Below are positions 8,011-14,435 of a DNA stretch of 15,256 nucleotides, piece by piece (position 1 is the stretch's first letter; each line of letters begins with the position of its first letter). The translations under genes and the position numbers were made by a program. The notes beneath the pieces were generated by a model. That model worked only from the letters and a program-made list of their open reading frames with translations, ran no database searches and was not told the DNA's origin. This DNA comes from Bacteroidetes bacterium QH_1_64_81 (GTDB lineage: Bacteria; Bacteroidota; Rhodothermia; Rhodothermales; Salinibacteraceae), in assembly GCA_003022655.1 (NCBI GenBank), contig PXSX01000413.1, positions 7,572-22,827 of the forward strand, given 5' to 3'.

Positions 8011-8511
8011 ATGTCCAAAATTGAACGGTCTCGTCCCTCGGACGATGCGCTTCGCAAGGAGCTTACCGAAGAAGAGTACCACGTAACCCAGGAAGCCGGG
8101 ACGGAGCGAGCCTTTAGCGGCGAGTACTGGGACCACAAGGCGGACGGGACCTACTGCTGTGTGGTCTGCGACACGCCGCTCTTCGACTCGGACACCAAGT
8201 TCGAGTCCGGCAGCGGCTGGCCGAGCTTCTACGAGGCGATCGATGAGGCCAACGTTGAGCTCCAGGCCGACCACAGCCTCGGCATGCGCCGCACCGAGGT
8301 GGTGTGTGGCGAGTGTGGGGCCCACCTCGGCCACGTCTTCGACGATGGCCCCGAGCCCACGGGGGACCGCTACTGCATCAACTCTGCGGCCCTTGATTTT
8401 GAGGACCGTGATGCAAGCAGCATGACCTCCGGCCCTCGACGTTGCTCGACGCGACCGGCCCGGGTTTTTGAGATCGCATTTCGATCCGCAAAACCACAGT
8501 TGACACTGTAG
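8011..8511 (+). CDS. msrB: Peptide-methionine (R)-S-oxide reductase MsrB
   Basis: The 166-residue protein from ATG at 8011 reduces methionine-R-sulfoxide in proteins. Zinc-binding pairs are seen at Cys50/Cys53 (in YCCVVCDTPLF) and Cys99/Cys102 (VVCGECGAHLGHVF). SGSGWPSF is at about 67-74, and the catalytic Cys122 lies in RYCINSAALDF. MsrB proteins usually end soon after this box; here about 35 extra residues follow (ASSMTSGPRRCSTRPARVFE...). This tail is basic and unlike the acidic body, so it may be a natural extension or a lost stop/frameshift. The gene lies 124 bp after the ftsH frame ends. Upstream in-frame codons from 7912 are not protein-like and were excluded. Confidence 0.92.
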   Translation: MSKIERSRPSDDALRKELTEEEYHVTQEAGTERAFSGEYWDHKADGTYCCVVCDTPLFDSDTKFESGSGWPSFYEAIDEANVELQADHSLGMRRTEVVCGECGAHLGHVFDDGPEPTGDRYCINSAALDFEDRDASSMTSGPRRCSTRPARVFEIAFRSAKPQLTL

Positions 8512-8684
8512 TAGTGGAGCTCGATCAGGCATTGACGAGCGGGTCCCCGTCTGCGAACCCATTCGGGTCTCTTCATTTGAAATTCGACCCTGGCGCGGGC
8601 AACTTTCTTGCCCTCAGAACCTTGAATGGAACCTGGAAAGACGAGCCGCTGGGATGATAAACGGTGTCTCCAGTCGCTCCCTGT

Positions 8685-8767
8685 GGGTCGGTAGCGAAGT
8701 GGACAAACGCAGCAGACTGTAAATCTGCCGGCTTATGCCTTCGGAGGTTCGAATCCTCCCCGGCCCA
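8685..8767 (+). tRNA. tRNA-Tyr (GTA)
   Basis: The acceptor stem GGGTCGG/CCGGCCC closes with one G-T pair and A73 at 8767. The anticodon arm GCAGA-CTGTAAA-TCTGC gives anticodon GTA. A class II variable arm (CCGGCTTATGCCTTCGG region) and T-arm GGAGG-TTCGAAT-CCTCC are present. CCA is not encoded. It is the first gene of a Tyr-Gly-Thr cluster. The preceding 173 bp after msrB show no gene or convincing promoter. Confidence 0.95.
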
Positions 8768-8793
8768 CTCTTCGATTTTGGGCTTCGGATTGA

Positions 8794-8807
8794 GGATTTT
8801 GGATTTT
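8794..8807. repeat. Spacer repeat, inverted copy (GGATTTTGGATTTT)
   Basis: This AT-rich stretch in the tRNA-Tyr/tRNA-Gly spacer is the reverse complement of the AATCCAAAATCC units at 8997-9022 in the next spacer. The two spacers could pair and loop out tRNA-Gly in the precursor RNA. Confidence 0.55.
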
Positions 8808-8869
8808 CAATCGACGGGTTGGACCCGGGTCGCCGCCAAAATCCACGATCACAGCTCCAAAATCTGTTT

Positions 8870-8945
<76 letters not shown>

Positions 8946-8996
8946 TCGATTTTGAATTCTGGAAATGGGGTTTCGGGTCGCAACAGCGCAGTAAAC

Positions 8997-9036
8997 AATC
9001 CAAAATCCGTAATCCAAAATCCATAATCTAAAATCA
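8997..9036. repeat. 14-bp tandem repeat, about three units, in tRNA spacer
   Basis: AATCCAAAATCC occurs at 8997-9008 and 9011-9022, and a degenerate copy AATCTAAAATCA at 9025-9036, with a 14-base period. It ends just before tRNA-Thr. Related AAAATCC pieces lie in the earlier spacer. Confidence 0.75.
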
Positions 9037-9040
9037 GCCT

Positions 9041-9112
9041 GCCGCCTTAGCTCAGTGGTAGAGCACATCCATGGTAAGGATGAAGTCCCCGGTTCGAGTC
9101 CGGGAGGCGGCT
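9041..9112 (+). tRNA. tRNA-Thr (GGT)
   Basis: The acceptor stem is GCCGCCT/AGGCGGC. The anticodon arm CATCC-ATGGTAA-GGATG gives anticodon GGT. The T-arm is CCCGG-TTCGAGT-CCGGG. CCA is not encoded. In many bacteria the Tyr-Gly-Thr cluster precedes tuf; here a terminator and an integrase follow instead. Confidence 0.95.
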
Positions 9113-9144
9113 CTTGTTTTCGACCGGTCTTAGTAGGCGCTGAG

Positions 9145-9180
9145 CCCCGATTTCTTCACGGAATCGGGGTTTTTCTTTTT
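9145..9180 (+). terminator. Rho-independent terminator of the tRNA cluster
   Basis: CCCCGATTTC (9145-9154) pairs with GGAATCGGGG (9160-9169) over 10 bp with one T-G wobble. The loop is TTCAC, followed by TTTTTCTTTTT. Confidence 0.9.
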
Positions 9181-9200
9181 CCCACCCGCGGGCTTCTTCT

Positions 9201-9214
9201 CAACGTATTGGGTA
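9201..9214. repeat. Candidate attachment site, left copy (CAACGTATTGGGTA)
   Basis: It is identical to 11333-11346 in the same orientation. It lies between the tRNA terminator and the 3' end of the tyrosine recombinase gene. TGGGTG/TGGGTA motifs recur at 9232-9237 and 9243-9248, as recombinase-binding repeats might. Confidence 0.45.
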
Positions 9215-9264
9215 AGTATTCAGCCTATGACTGGGTGAGATTTGGGTAAGCTGCAGCGCGGCGC

Positions 9265-10484
9265 TCAGAGGTCGAGGCCCTCCTCCTCAAGCTTCCGAAT
9301 CTCGTCGTGCAGGTGGCGCGGAACGACCTCCAGGTAGCGCCGCGTGACGTCGAGGCTTGAATGGCGCAGGAACTGGGAGACATAGACGACGTGGCGCCGC
9401 TTTCGAATGAGGTCAATCGCCCGGCCGTACCGGAGGGAGTGAAGCGTCAGGCTTGAGGCGGAAGAGTCCAGCCGCGCCTCCTCTGGAAGGTCGAGTTGCT
9501 TTTCGCCGTCGCGACTGGTCATTTCGCCGGTGGCGTGCAGCCGAGCTTCGGTAAAAGCCCGGCTGATCTTGTCGGCCTGAGAACGTCTGAACAGACGCTG
9601 AGAAGGCGGAAAGTGTACGGCGCCCATTCCTCCGCAACCTCGGCGGCTGGCTCCGAGAGCGGGATCATGTCCTCACGCTTGCCCTTGGGAATGAACTCTT
9701 CGTCGCCCACGACCATCTGCCGACTCTCGAGGTCAATCCCGCCGCAGCGAATCTGAACGACCTCCTCCCGGCGAAGGCCCTGCCAGAAGCAAAAGCGCCA
9801 GGCCCACTGCATCCACCACCGGGTGTCGTCGTGGCGGCTCGCCTCAAAAGAAGCGTCCGGATCGGAGTTGCGTTCGGCGTCGGCCTGGCAGACGTAGTAG
9901 AAGGCTCGGATAATCGTTTCCAGCTGCTCTCGTGAGCACCAGCTGGGCAGGCGCCGCGTGGTCTCCGCCTCGCCGGGCATCTCCAGCTTCGGCAAGCCTC
10001 GGCCCTCCAGCCACGCCGTCCAGGCGCTAAGCAGAGCATGGTACGTCCGCTTCGAGGAGTCGCTGAGGTCTTCCCGGTAGATGAAGCCCCGAGGATCTTC
10101 TGGCGTGAGGTGCTCCACCAGGCGGCCGCGGCCGACCCTTCGAGCAAAGTCTCGCAGGATCGAGTCTTTATTCCGAACGGACTGCTCGGACCACCCGCGC
10201 TGCTCGCCGCGCTCTCCGGCTCGGGTCTTGTCCTCGATATACTGCTCGACTGCTTCTCCGACAGTGACGGTGTCCTGGCCAGCCGTGTCGGAGGGATGGT
10301 TTTGCACCCACGGGTCGTACTCCCCACGGTCGTAGAGCTGTTGGCGCCACTCGGCCTCCGACTCGGCCTTCGATCGGGTCGGAAAGTTCGACTTGCGGAC
10401 CGAGTTGGTCGTGCGCTTTGGCTCGCGTTTTGCGTCGTAGAAGCGGATCTGCCAGCGGCTCTTGAGCTCGCGGACGGAGGCCAT
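9265..10484 (-). pseudogene. Tyrosine recombinase/integrase, frameshifted
   Basis: Two overlapping minus-strand frames together encode one ~400-residue phage-type integrase. The first (from ATG 10484) has an N-terminal arm-binding-like region, a SAM-like core-binding domain (about 72-165), and the start of the catalytic domain with Arg238 in GLRREEVVQIR and Lys in PKGKRE. After EEWAPYTF (about 9615-9640) it loses family pattern and ends at 9519. The other frame continues PPSQRLF..., then LHSLRYGRA (HxxR box), LRHSSLDVT and RRYLEV (catalytic Tyr), ending at 9265. A single-base loss near 9620 explains the split. It starts 15 bp after the PIN gene on the same strand. It would have driven integration or excision of the element bounded by the 14-bp repeats. 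Confidence 0.87.
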
Positions 10485-10499
10485 GACGTGAAAGGTTGC

Positions 10500-10964
10500 C
10501 TACCATATCTCTTCGCTAAATACCGCTGGGGATAGCGTCGCCCGCAGCTTCTTTACCAGGTCACCGGGACTCACGACGGTGACGTCTGGATGCCCCGGCT
10601 GATAGTCACTTTCGTTGTAAGTCACGAGGTATTTGCAGTCGTAGACGACGGCGGCTGCAAGGTGGATAGCATCCTTCTCGTCGGCAAACTCGCAGAAGCG
10701 CTCTTCCAGTTCTGGTTCAGGGTCCGGCACGCGCATCAACGTCCACTGAATGATTTCATGCAGGTCCGGCAGGGCATCAGAAATCTTTTCCTCAACGTTG
10801 CGCCGGCTTTCAAGTACGGCCGTCTCTGCACACACGAACGTGATCGGGGCAATACTGCCCGAGACGAGCAGCACGCTGGGCGCTCCGTACAAGTCACCTC
10901 CAGCGGCTGCCATAATGATGTCCGCGTCCACGTATACGCGGAGGCGACGAGGCTCGTCAGGCAT
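10500..10964 (-). CDS. PIN-domain protein, probable toxin of a type II toxin-antitoxin pair
   Basis: The 154-residue protein starts at ATG 10964; a TTG at 10979 is an alternative. Acidic PIN residues are visible: Asp13/Asp15 in YVDADII, Glu47 in CAETAVLE, Asp98 in DEKDAIHLAAA, and Asp120 in TYNESDY. This is the usual metal site of PIN ribonucleases. Such toxins cut tRNA or mRNA when freed from their antitoxin. A small gene of antitoxin size ends 24 bp upstream of this ATG, and the integrase starts 15 bp downstream, so the three genes look like one operon. The role as an element-stabilising toxin is inferred from this layout. The residues needed for activity all appear present. Confidence 0.82.
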   Translation of the reverse strand: MPDEPRRLRVYVDADIIMAAAGGDLYGAPSVLLVSGSIAPITFVCAETAVLESRRNVEEKISDALPDLHEIIQWTLMRVPDPEPELEERFCEFADEKDAIHLAAAVVYDCKYLVTYNESDYQPGHPDVTVVSPGDLVKKLRATLSPAVFSEEIW

Positions 10965-10988
10965 AGACGAAAAGCGCAAGTTGAGCCT

Positions 10989-11225
10989 CTATTGGTTCTG
11001 GCGCTGATTGGCCAGATCCTTCTTCACGCGCTCCAGATTTGAGAGGAGCTCCGACGTAGTCACGCCAGCACGCTCCATCTTCTTTCGAAAGCGCTGAGAC
11101 GCCTGGTAGGCCCGAGTGTGCTGGGCAACTTTTAGCGGCTCGATTGACACGGATGAGCTTCGCAACGAGCGCATCGCGTCGGCCACGCGGCGACGGTACC
11201 GGTTCGGGGACAAGAGCGCAGACAT
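10989..11225 (-). CDS. Small charged protein, candidate antitoxin for the PIN protein
   Basis: The 78-residue product from ATG 11225 is rich in Arg, Lys and Ser and mostly helical; no known fold is recognised with confidence. Its position, just ahead of a PIN-domain gene on the same strand with a 9-24 bp gap, and its size are typical of antitoxins. The basic N-terminal region (SPNRYRRRVADAMRSLRSS) could bind DNA and the C-terminal helix (about 55-78) could wrap the toxin. A well-formed promoter with a palindrome lies about 70-100 bp upstream. The function rests on context only. Confidence 0.6.
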   Translation of the reverse strand: MSALLSPNRYRRRVADAMRSLRSSSVSIEPLKVAQHTRAYQASQRFRKKMERAGVTTSELLSNLERVKKDLANQRQNQ

Positions 11226-11293
11226 GTCGTGTCGGCTATGAGTGAGAGAGTCGACTGACGTCGGTAACTGGACGACACTGAGACTTAAGTATC

Positions 11294-11324
11294 ATTATAG
11301 CACCGGTGACACTTTTTGTTGCAA
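11294..11324 (-). promoter_or_regulatory. Promoter of the antitoxin-toxin-integrase operon with CACCGGTG palindrome
   Basis: On the minus strand a perfect TATAAT (11299-11294) lies 19 bases from TTGCAA (11324-11319). The perfect palindrome CACCGGTG (11301-11308) sits in the spacer next to the -10 box. This is a good place for an autoregulatory toxin-antitoxin operator. The 5' leader to ATG 11225 would be about 60 bases. Confidence 0.55.
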
Positions 11325-11332
11325 TACCCACC

Positions 11333-11346
11333 CAACGTATTGGGTA
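11333..11346. repeat. Candidate attachment site, right copy (CAACGTATTGGGTA)
   Basis: It is identical to 9201-9214. It lies just upstream of the operon promoter, so the two copies enclose promoter, antitoxin, toxin and integrase (about 2.1 kb) and nothing else. TACCCA at 11325-11330 and TGGGTA at 11341-11346 form inverted arms. Confidence 0.45.
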
Positions 11347-11507
11347 TGAGCTACCTTCTGTGAGGCAAAGGGAGTGGTTTCGCACACGAACACAAAACCG
11401 GGCCCGACCGGTGGAGCCAAAAGGCGCCAAAAGCTCTACCGATTCGGCAGCCACGGCAGCCCGCTATCCTCAAGCACCCGGAAGCGGATCTGGCTATTGG
11501 TGGCCTT

Positions 11508-11515
11508 AAGTACTT
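11508..11515. repeat. Target-site duplication, left copy (AAGTACTT)
   Basis: The 8-bp direct repeat matches 12568-12575 and directly flanks the GGCTCATGTTA tip of the insertion sequence. The site is itself palindromic. Confidence 0.85.
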
Positions 11516-12567
11516 GGCTCATGTTAAGTCTGTGGTGAAGCTACATGCCGCACATGGACTGCAGGACTTCGGGGCCGACTCGATCGTGGTTGAAGGCAAG
11601 CTCAAACATCGCCACGTACCCGGAGAGGTAATCTTTGTGCACCCCTCGAAAAAGCCTTAGGCGGTTCCTCAGGCTCGTCCATATGCCTTCGATTGTGTTG
11701 ACGTGAACCTCCCGTTTTCCGTCACCATCTCGGTCCTCGGCCCAGCCCATAGAGTGGTCGATGGCCTTCCTGGTTCGAGGCTCCTCCTCGCTTTCGAGCC
11801 AGAGGTAGGAGCGGTTCTCATCGGTAAAAATACAGGCCTCTTGAGCGGTCTCTTCGGTGAGGATTTCCTGGAGGGTCTCCTTCTTTGTGTTTCGGCAAAC
11901 CCTGAAACTGGCCCACCCAGTTTTGCGGCTGACCATCCCCACGATCGGAGGACGGTCGTTCTCGTAGGTCCCTCGTCCCCGCGATTTGTTCGCCCGACGG
12001 CGTGGGGGATCATCCGGATCGCGACAAGGATCGCCTTTTTTCCCCCGCACCCGCAGAAATTTCTGCGTGATACATCTCATCGGCCTCAACCTCTGGATCC
12101 TGCAGCCTACCCTCCGGCGCTTCGCCAGGAAGTCCGACTCGCTCTCCTTCCTGAACGGCTTTTTGAATGCGATGGCGCCGATCAAGCACCGACGGGTAGG
12201 CCAGGTCCATCTCATCGGTCAGCCATTTGGTCGGCAGTCCCTTCGCGAATCCGCGAAGAAGCATTACGATCGTCGATGGATCGTAGTGCGTTTTCGACCA
12301 CACCGTGTCGGTGAAAATGTTGAACACTGCTCCGCATTCCCGGCACCGGTAGTCCATGATCGGCGCCCGACGGCGATCATGCGGCGCCTGGTCGGAAGGA
12401 AGCTCATGGCCGTTTGGACAGGAAAGGCCCTCCGGATGGAGCGACCGCTTCAGGTACTGATAGCATTCCTCCTCACTGAGAAGCTCGTCGTATTTCTTGG
12501 AACACGCCGTTCTGGCCTCTGCAAAGACACATGACCGAGATTGTTCATCTCCGAGCTAACATGAGCC
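11516..12567 (-). mobile_element. IS1595-type (ISXO2-like) insertion sequence, 1052 bp
   Basis: Terminal inverted repeats GGCTCATGTTA (11516-11526) and TAACATGAGCC (12557-12567) are perfect over 11 bp and begin with GG, as in many IS1595-family members. An 8-bp duplication AAGTACTT flanks both ends, the size known for this family. The single transposase is on the minus strand and split between frames. The element sits inside the lipoprotein-like gene in the same orientation. No passenger gene is present. Confidence 0.88.
11541..12555 (-). pseudogene. IS1595/ISXO2-type DDE transposase split across two frames
   Basis: The N-terminal frame (open from 12555; only in-frame ATG at 12357) carries EEECYQYLKRSLHPEGLSCP, a zinc-ribbon-like C/H...CRECG pair, and VEADEMY with the first catalytic Asp, then runs into a stop near 12010. 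The other frame continues from about 12040 with GKKGDPCRDPDDPPRRR, IVGMVSRKTG, IFTDENRSYLWL (second Asp) and HVNTIEGIWTSLRNRL (catalytic Glu), ending at 11541. The switch lies at a run of five G and six A on the coding strand (plus 12036-12046). This may be an inactivating indel or a slippage site. No good start codon precedes the conserved N-terminus, so a second lesion there is possible. The transposase would cut and paste the element. Confidence 0.82.
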
Positions 12568-12575
12568 AAGTACTT
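12568..12575. repeat. Target-site duplication, right copy (AAGTACTT)
   Basis: It is identical to 11508-11515 and immediately follows the TAACATGAGCC end of the insertion sequence. Keeping one copy rejoins the interrupted gene in frame. Confidence 0.85.
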
Positions 12576-13327
12576 CCATCTCGATCGACCGGAAAGTGAT
12601 CGTGTCGGACTCAGCGAGGTTGTAGGTGAGACGCTGTGTGTAGTCGGGCCGCTGGAGGCCATCGAGGTATTCGCGGTAGGTGAGGCGAAGGGTCTGGTCC
12701 TGACGGCCGGCGTACAGGATCTCGAACTCAAACGACCCTTCCTTCGGAATCGGCTCAGTTCGCTCGAACGCCTGTCCGGAAGGCCATGCCTCGTCATCCT
12801 ACGGTCGTTGGGTGCCGTCTTCTCTGACCCAGCCGTCTTGTATCTTCCCATTGTCACTGATGTGGAGAAGTGGATTCATCCCTATATAGCTGGAGGGGGG
12901 AACTAAAAAATACCCGCCGTCGACATCCCGCCGGACCTCCCAGTACGTGTCCACAAAAACTGTGTCGAACCTCGTGCCTCGACCCACGCCACTATCAATA
13001 TCGGGTGGGGCAAAGGGCCTAGTGGGAGAGTAGGTTGGGACGGTAAAGACTCGGCCAGCTTCTATCATGGCAGTCCCCGTACTCGCCGTCTCAACCGCGC
13101 CTAGCTCATAGCTTCTCTCGACGTCTGATGAAGGGGAAACTAGAGTTCCTGCGGGAGCACAGCTGACCGCTACGGCAAGAACTGGAAGAAGCATGAGCCG
13201 CAGGGGTGCGGTATATCCACTACGCATGACCAAAGCAGATGTGGCTGAGAATTACACGAGCATCCACCCCGAGGATTTCAAATCCCCTGAGGTTTAGGTA
13301 ACGCATAAGCCTTAGGAATAGATAGCT

Positions 13328-13447
13328 TTACGCAGATGAAACTCCTTTATGGATTGCAGTGCCATTACAGGCACATAAATAAGCGAGAGTTACGTTCTTG
13401 GCGTCTTCCTCGTCGTAGATAATTTGTATCTCCGGCTTATCGCTCAT
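13328..13447 (-). CDS. Small hypothetical protein (39 residues)
   Basis: ATG 13447 to TAA 13328-13330 encodes a small acidic peptide beginning MSDKPEIQIIYDEEDAKNV, with two cysteines in LCACNG. It lies in the 327-bp stretch (13228-13554) between the lipoprotein pseudogene and the XRE remnant. No Shine-Dalgarno sequence is clear and no family is recognised. The codons look protein-like and acidic, as other proteins here, but a chance reading frame cannot be excluded. The rest of the stretch is AT-richer and shows nothing else I can support. Confidence 0.35.
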   Translation of the reverse strand: MSDKPEIQIIYDEEDAKNVTLAYLCACNGTAIHKGVSSA

Positions 13448-13554
13448 TCGCTGATTACATCTTTATTGAAAACAAGTGTATCTGTAGTTGTCTAACCTAC
13501 CGCAATCCAGCGTTGGGTTGTCTCTCAACACTAGCATAGGCAAGCAATCGACCA

Positions 13555-13838
13555 ATGCCAACCACTGTAGATCCTCGCTGTGGCCGGAAGATACGGGCGC
13601 TGCGGAAGTCTGCCGGGATCGCCAGTGAGGTGGACCTGAACTACACCTACCTGTCGAAGATCGAGACAGGGAAAAGCCCAGCACCATCCGCGGGAGCCCT
13701 TGTGCGGATCGCTGACGCCCTGGATGCCGATGCAGATGATTGGCCGGGAAAGTCGCGCCGGACGTCGAGCAGATGCTGATTGAGCGACCATCGCTTATGG
13801 ACGCGGTCCGGGAGAAAGCCGATGCCGTTTTCGCCTAG
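13555..13838 (+). pseudogene. XRE-family helix-turn-helix regulator, degraded
   Basis: From ATG 13555 the frame reads GRKIRALRKSAGI-ASEVDLNYTYLSKIETGKSPAPS and then RIADALDADADD, a clear Cro/C1-type HTH. Compared with the usual pattern (AGITQEELA.E), about five residues covering the start of helix 2 are missing after SAGI. After ADADD the frame is lost and ends at 13779. A neighbouring frame continues AGKVAPDVEQMLIERPS, then DAVREKADAVFA, to TAG at 13836-13838, which is the natural C-terminus. So there is one in-frame deletion plus one frame-breaking deletion near 13740. It was probably a phage- or island-type repressor. Confidence 0.75.
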
Positions 13839-13915
13839 CCGACGGTCTTGCACGCAAACACCGAAGCGTGCGCTCCCCTTCTGACGCCGCCTCCCCCCGC
13901 CCATTTGTTCGTCAC

Positions 13916-14203
13916 ATGGCAAAACCCGCTGAAGAGACGTCTTTCAACCTCGCTCTGAACGAGATTGCAGCCGACGGCACCGCCTCCGCACAGGAGATGG
14001 CCGTGGCGGCCGGGTGCTCGAAAAGCCACATCCGCTCGGTAATCTCCGTCTGTAATCCTGCGCAGCTGGGCCCGCGCCGCATGGTGCGCCTCAGCCACTG
14101 GCTCGTCACGGAGCGAGACGAGACGCGGCACCTGGAAATGGAGACGGAAGGGGAGAAGCCGAAGCTCGCCGGCGACGGGACGGTCGGTTTTAGATCGCCG
14201 TGA
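13916..14203 (+). CDS. Small helix-turn-helix protein of unknown role
   Basis: The 95-residue product from ATG 13916 has an HTH-like segment ASAQEMAVAAGCSKSHIRSVI (about 24-44), followed by PAQLGPRRMVRLSHWLVTERDE. This arrangement recalls small phage regulatory proteins of the CII type, but similarity is too weak to name one. Upstream in-frame codons from 13868 (MRSPSDAASPRPFVRH) were left out as less protein-like. It lies 77 bp after the degraded XRE gene on the same strand and 58 bp before an initiator-like tRNA, so both regulators probably belong to the right end of the island. The short tail KPKLAGDGTVGFRSP may be altered. Confidence 0.5.
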   Translation: MAKPAEETSFNLALNEIAADGTASAQEMAVAAGCSKSHIRSVISVCNPAQLGPRRMVRLSHWLVTERDETRHLEMETEGEKPKLAGDGTVGFRSP

Positions 14204-14261
14204 AATTGGCGCGTGACGAAACCTGGACCGGTCTGCTGAATATCAGGAAGCGGTCCAAAAT

Positions 14262-14333
<72 letters not shown>

Positions 14334-14368
14334 CTACTTCATATCGCTCGCCATCCGTTGGCCCCCGA

Positions 14369-14400
14369 CGGCTCCGCTCACCGGCGGAGCCGTTTTTCTT
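14369..14400 (+). terminator. Rho-independent terminator after tRNA-Met
   Basis: CGGCTCCG (14369-14376) pairs perfectly with CGGAGCCG (14385-14392), followed by TTTTTCTTTT. Confidence 0.88.
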
Positions 14401-14435
14401 TTGCCTCGGTCTTCTCCAAGCGATTTGTACGCGTC

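Larger units (their letters stand above)
11436..13227 (-). pseudogene. Lipoprotein-like gene broken by a TAG codon and an IS1595-type insertion
   Basis: ATG 13227 opens a protein with an exported N-terminus (APLRLMLLPVLAVAVSC, likely lipobox Cys) that runs to TAG at 12799-12801. The same frame continues past the TAG with protein-like sequence (DDEAWPSGQAFERTEPIPKEG, then FEFEILYAGRQDQTLRLTYREY) to ...IEMEVL, where the IS begins. After the IS and with one target copy removed, the frame resumes KATNSQIRFRVLEDSGLPWLPNR and stops at 11436-11438. The ancestral product was about 244 residues, secreted, with a beta-rich second half. I recognise no named family. It lies between the candidate right attachment site and a broken regulator. 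Confidence 0.8.

Noticed and set aside
8431..8476. Terminator after msrB ending in GGGTTTTT
   Set aside because: No continuous stem precedes the T run; the CTCGACG motifs are direct rather than inverted.
8997..9036. CRISPR-like array
   Set aside because: The units are 14 bp, contiguous and without unique spacers, and no cas genes are present.
11703..12534. Plus-strand frames of ~200 codons across the IS
   Set aside because: They are antisense to the transposase, whose catalytic motifs are on the minus strand.
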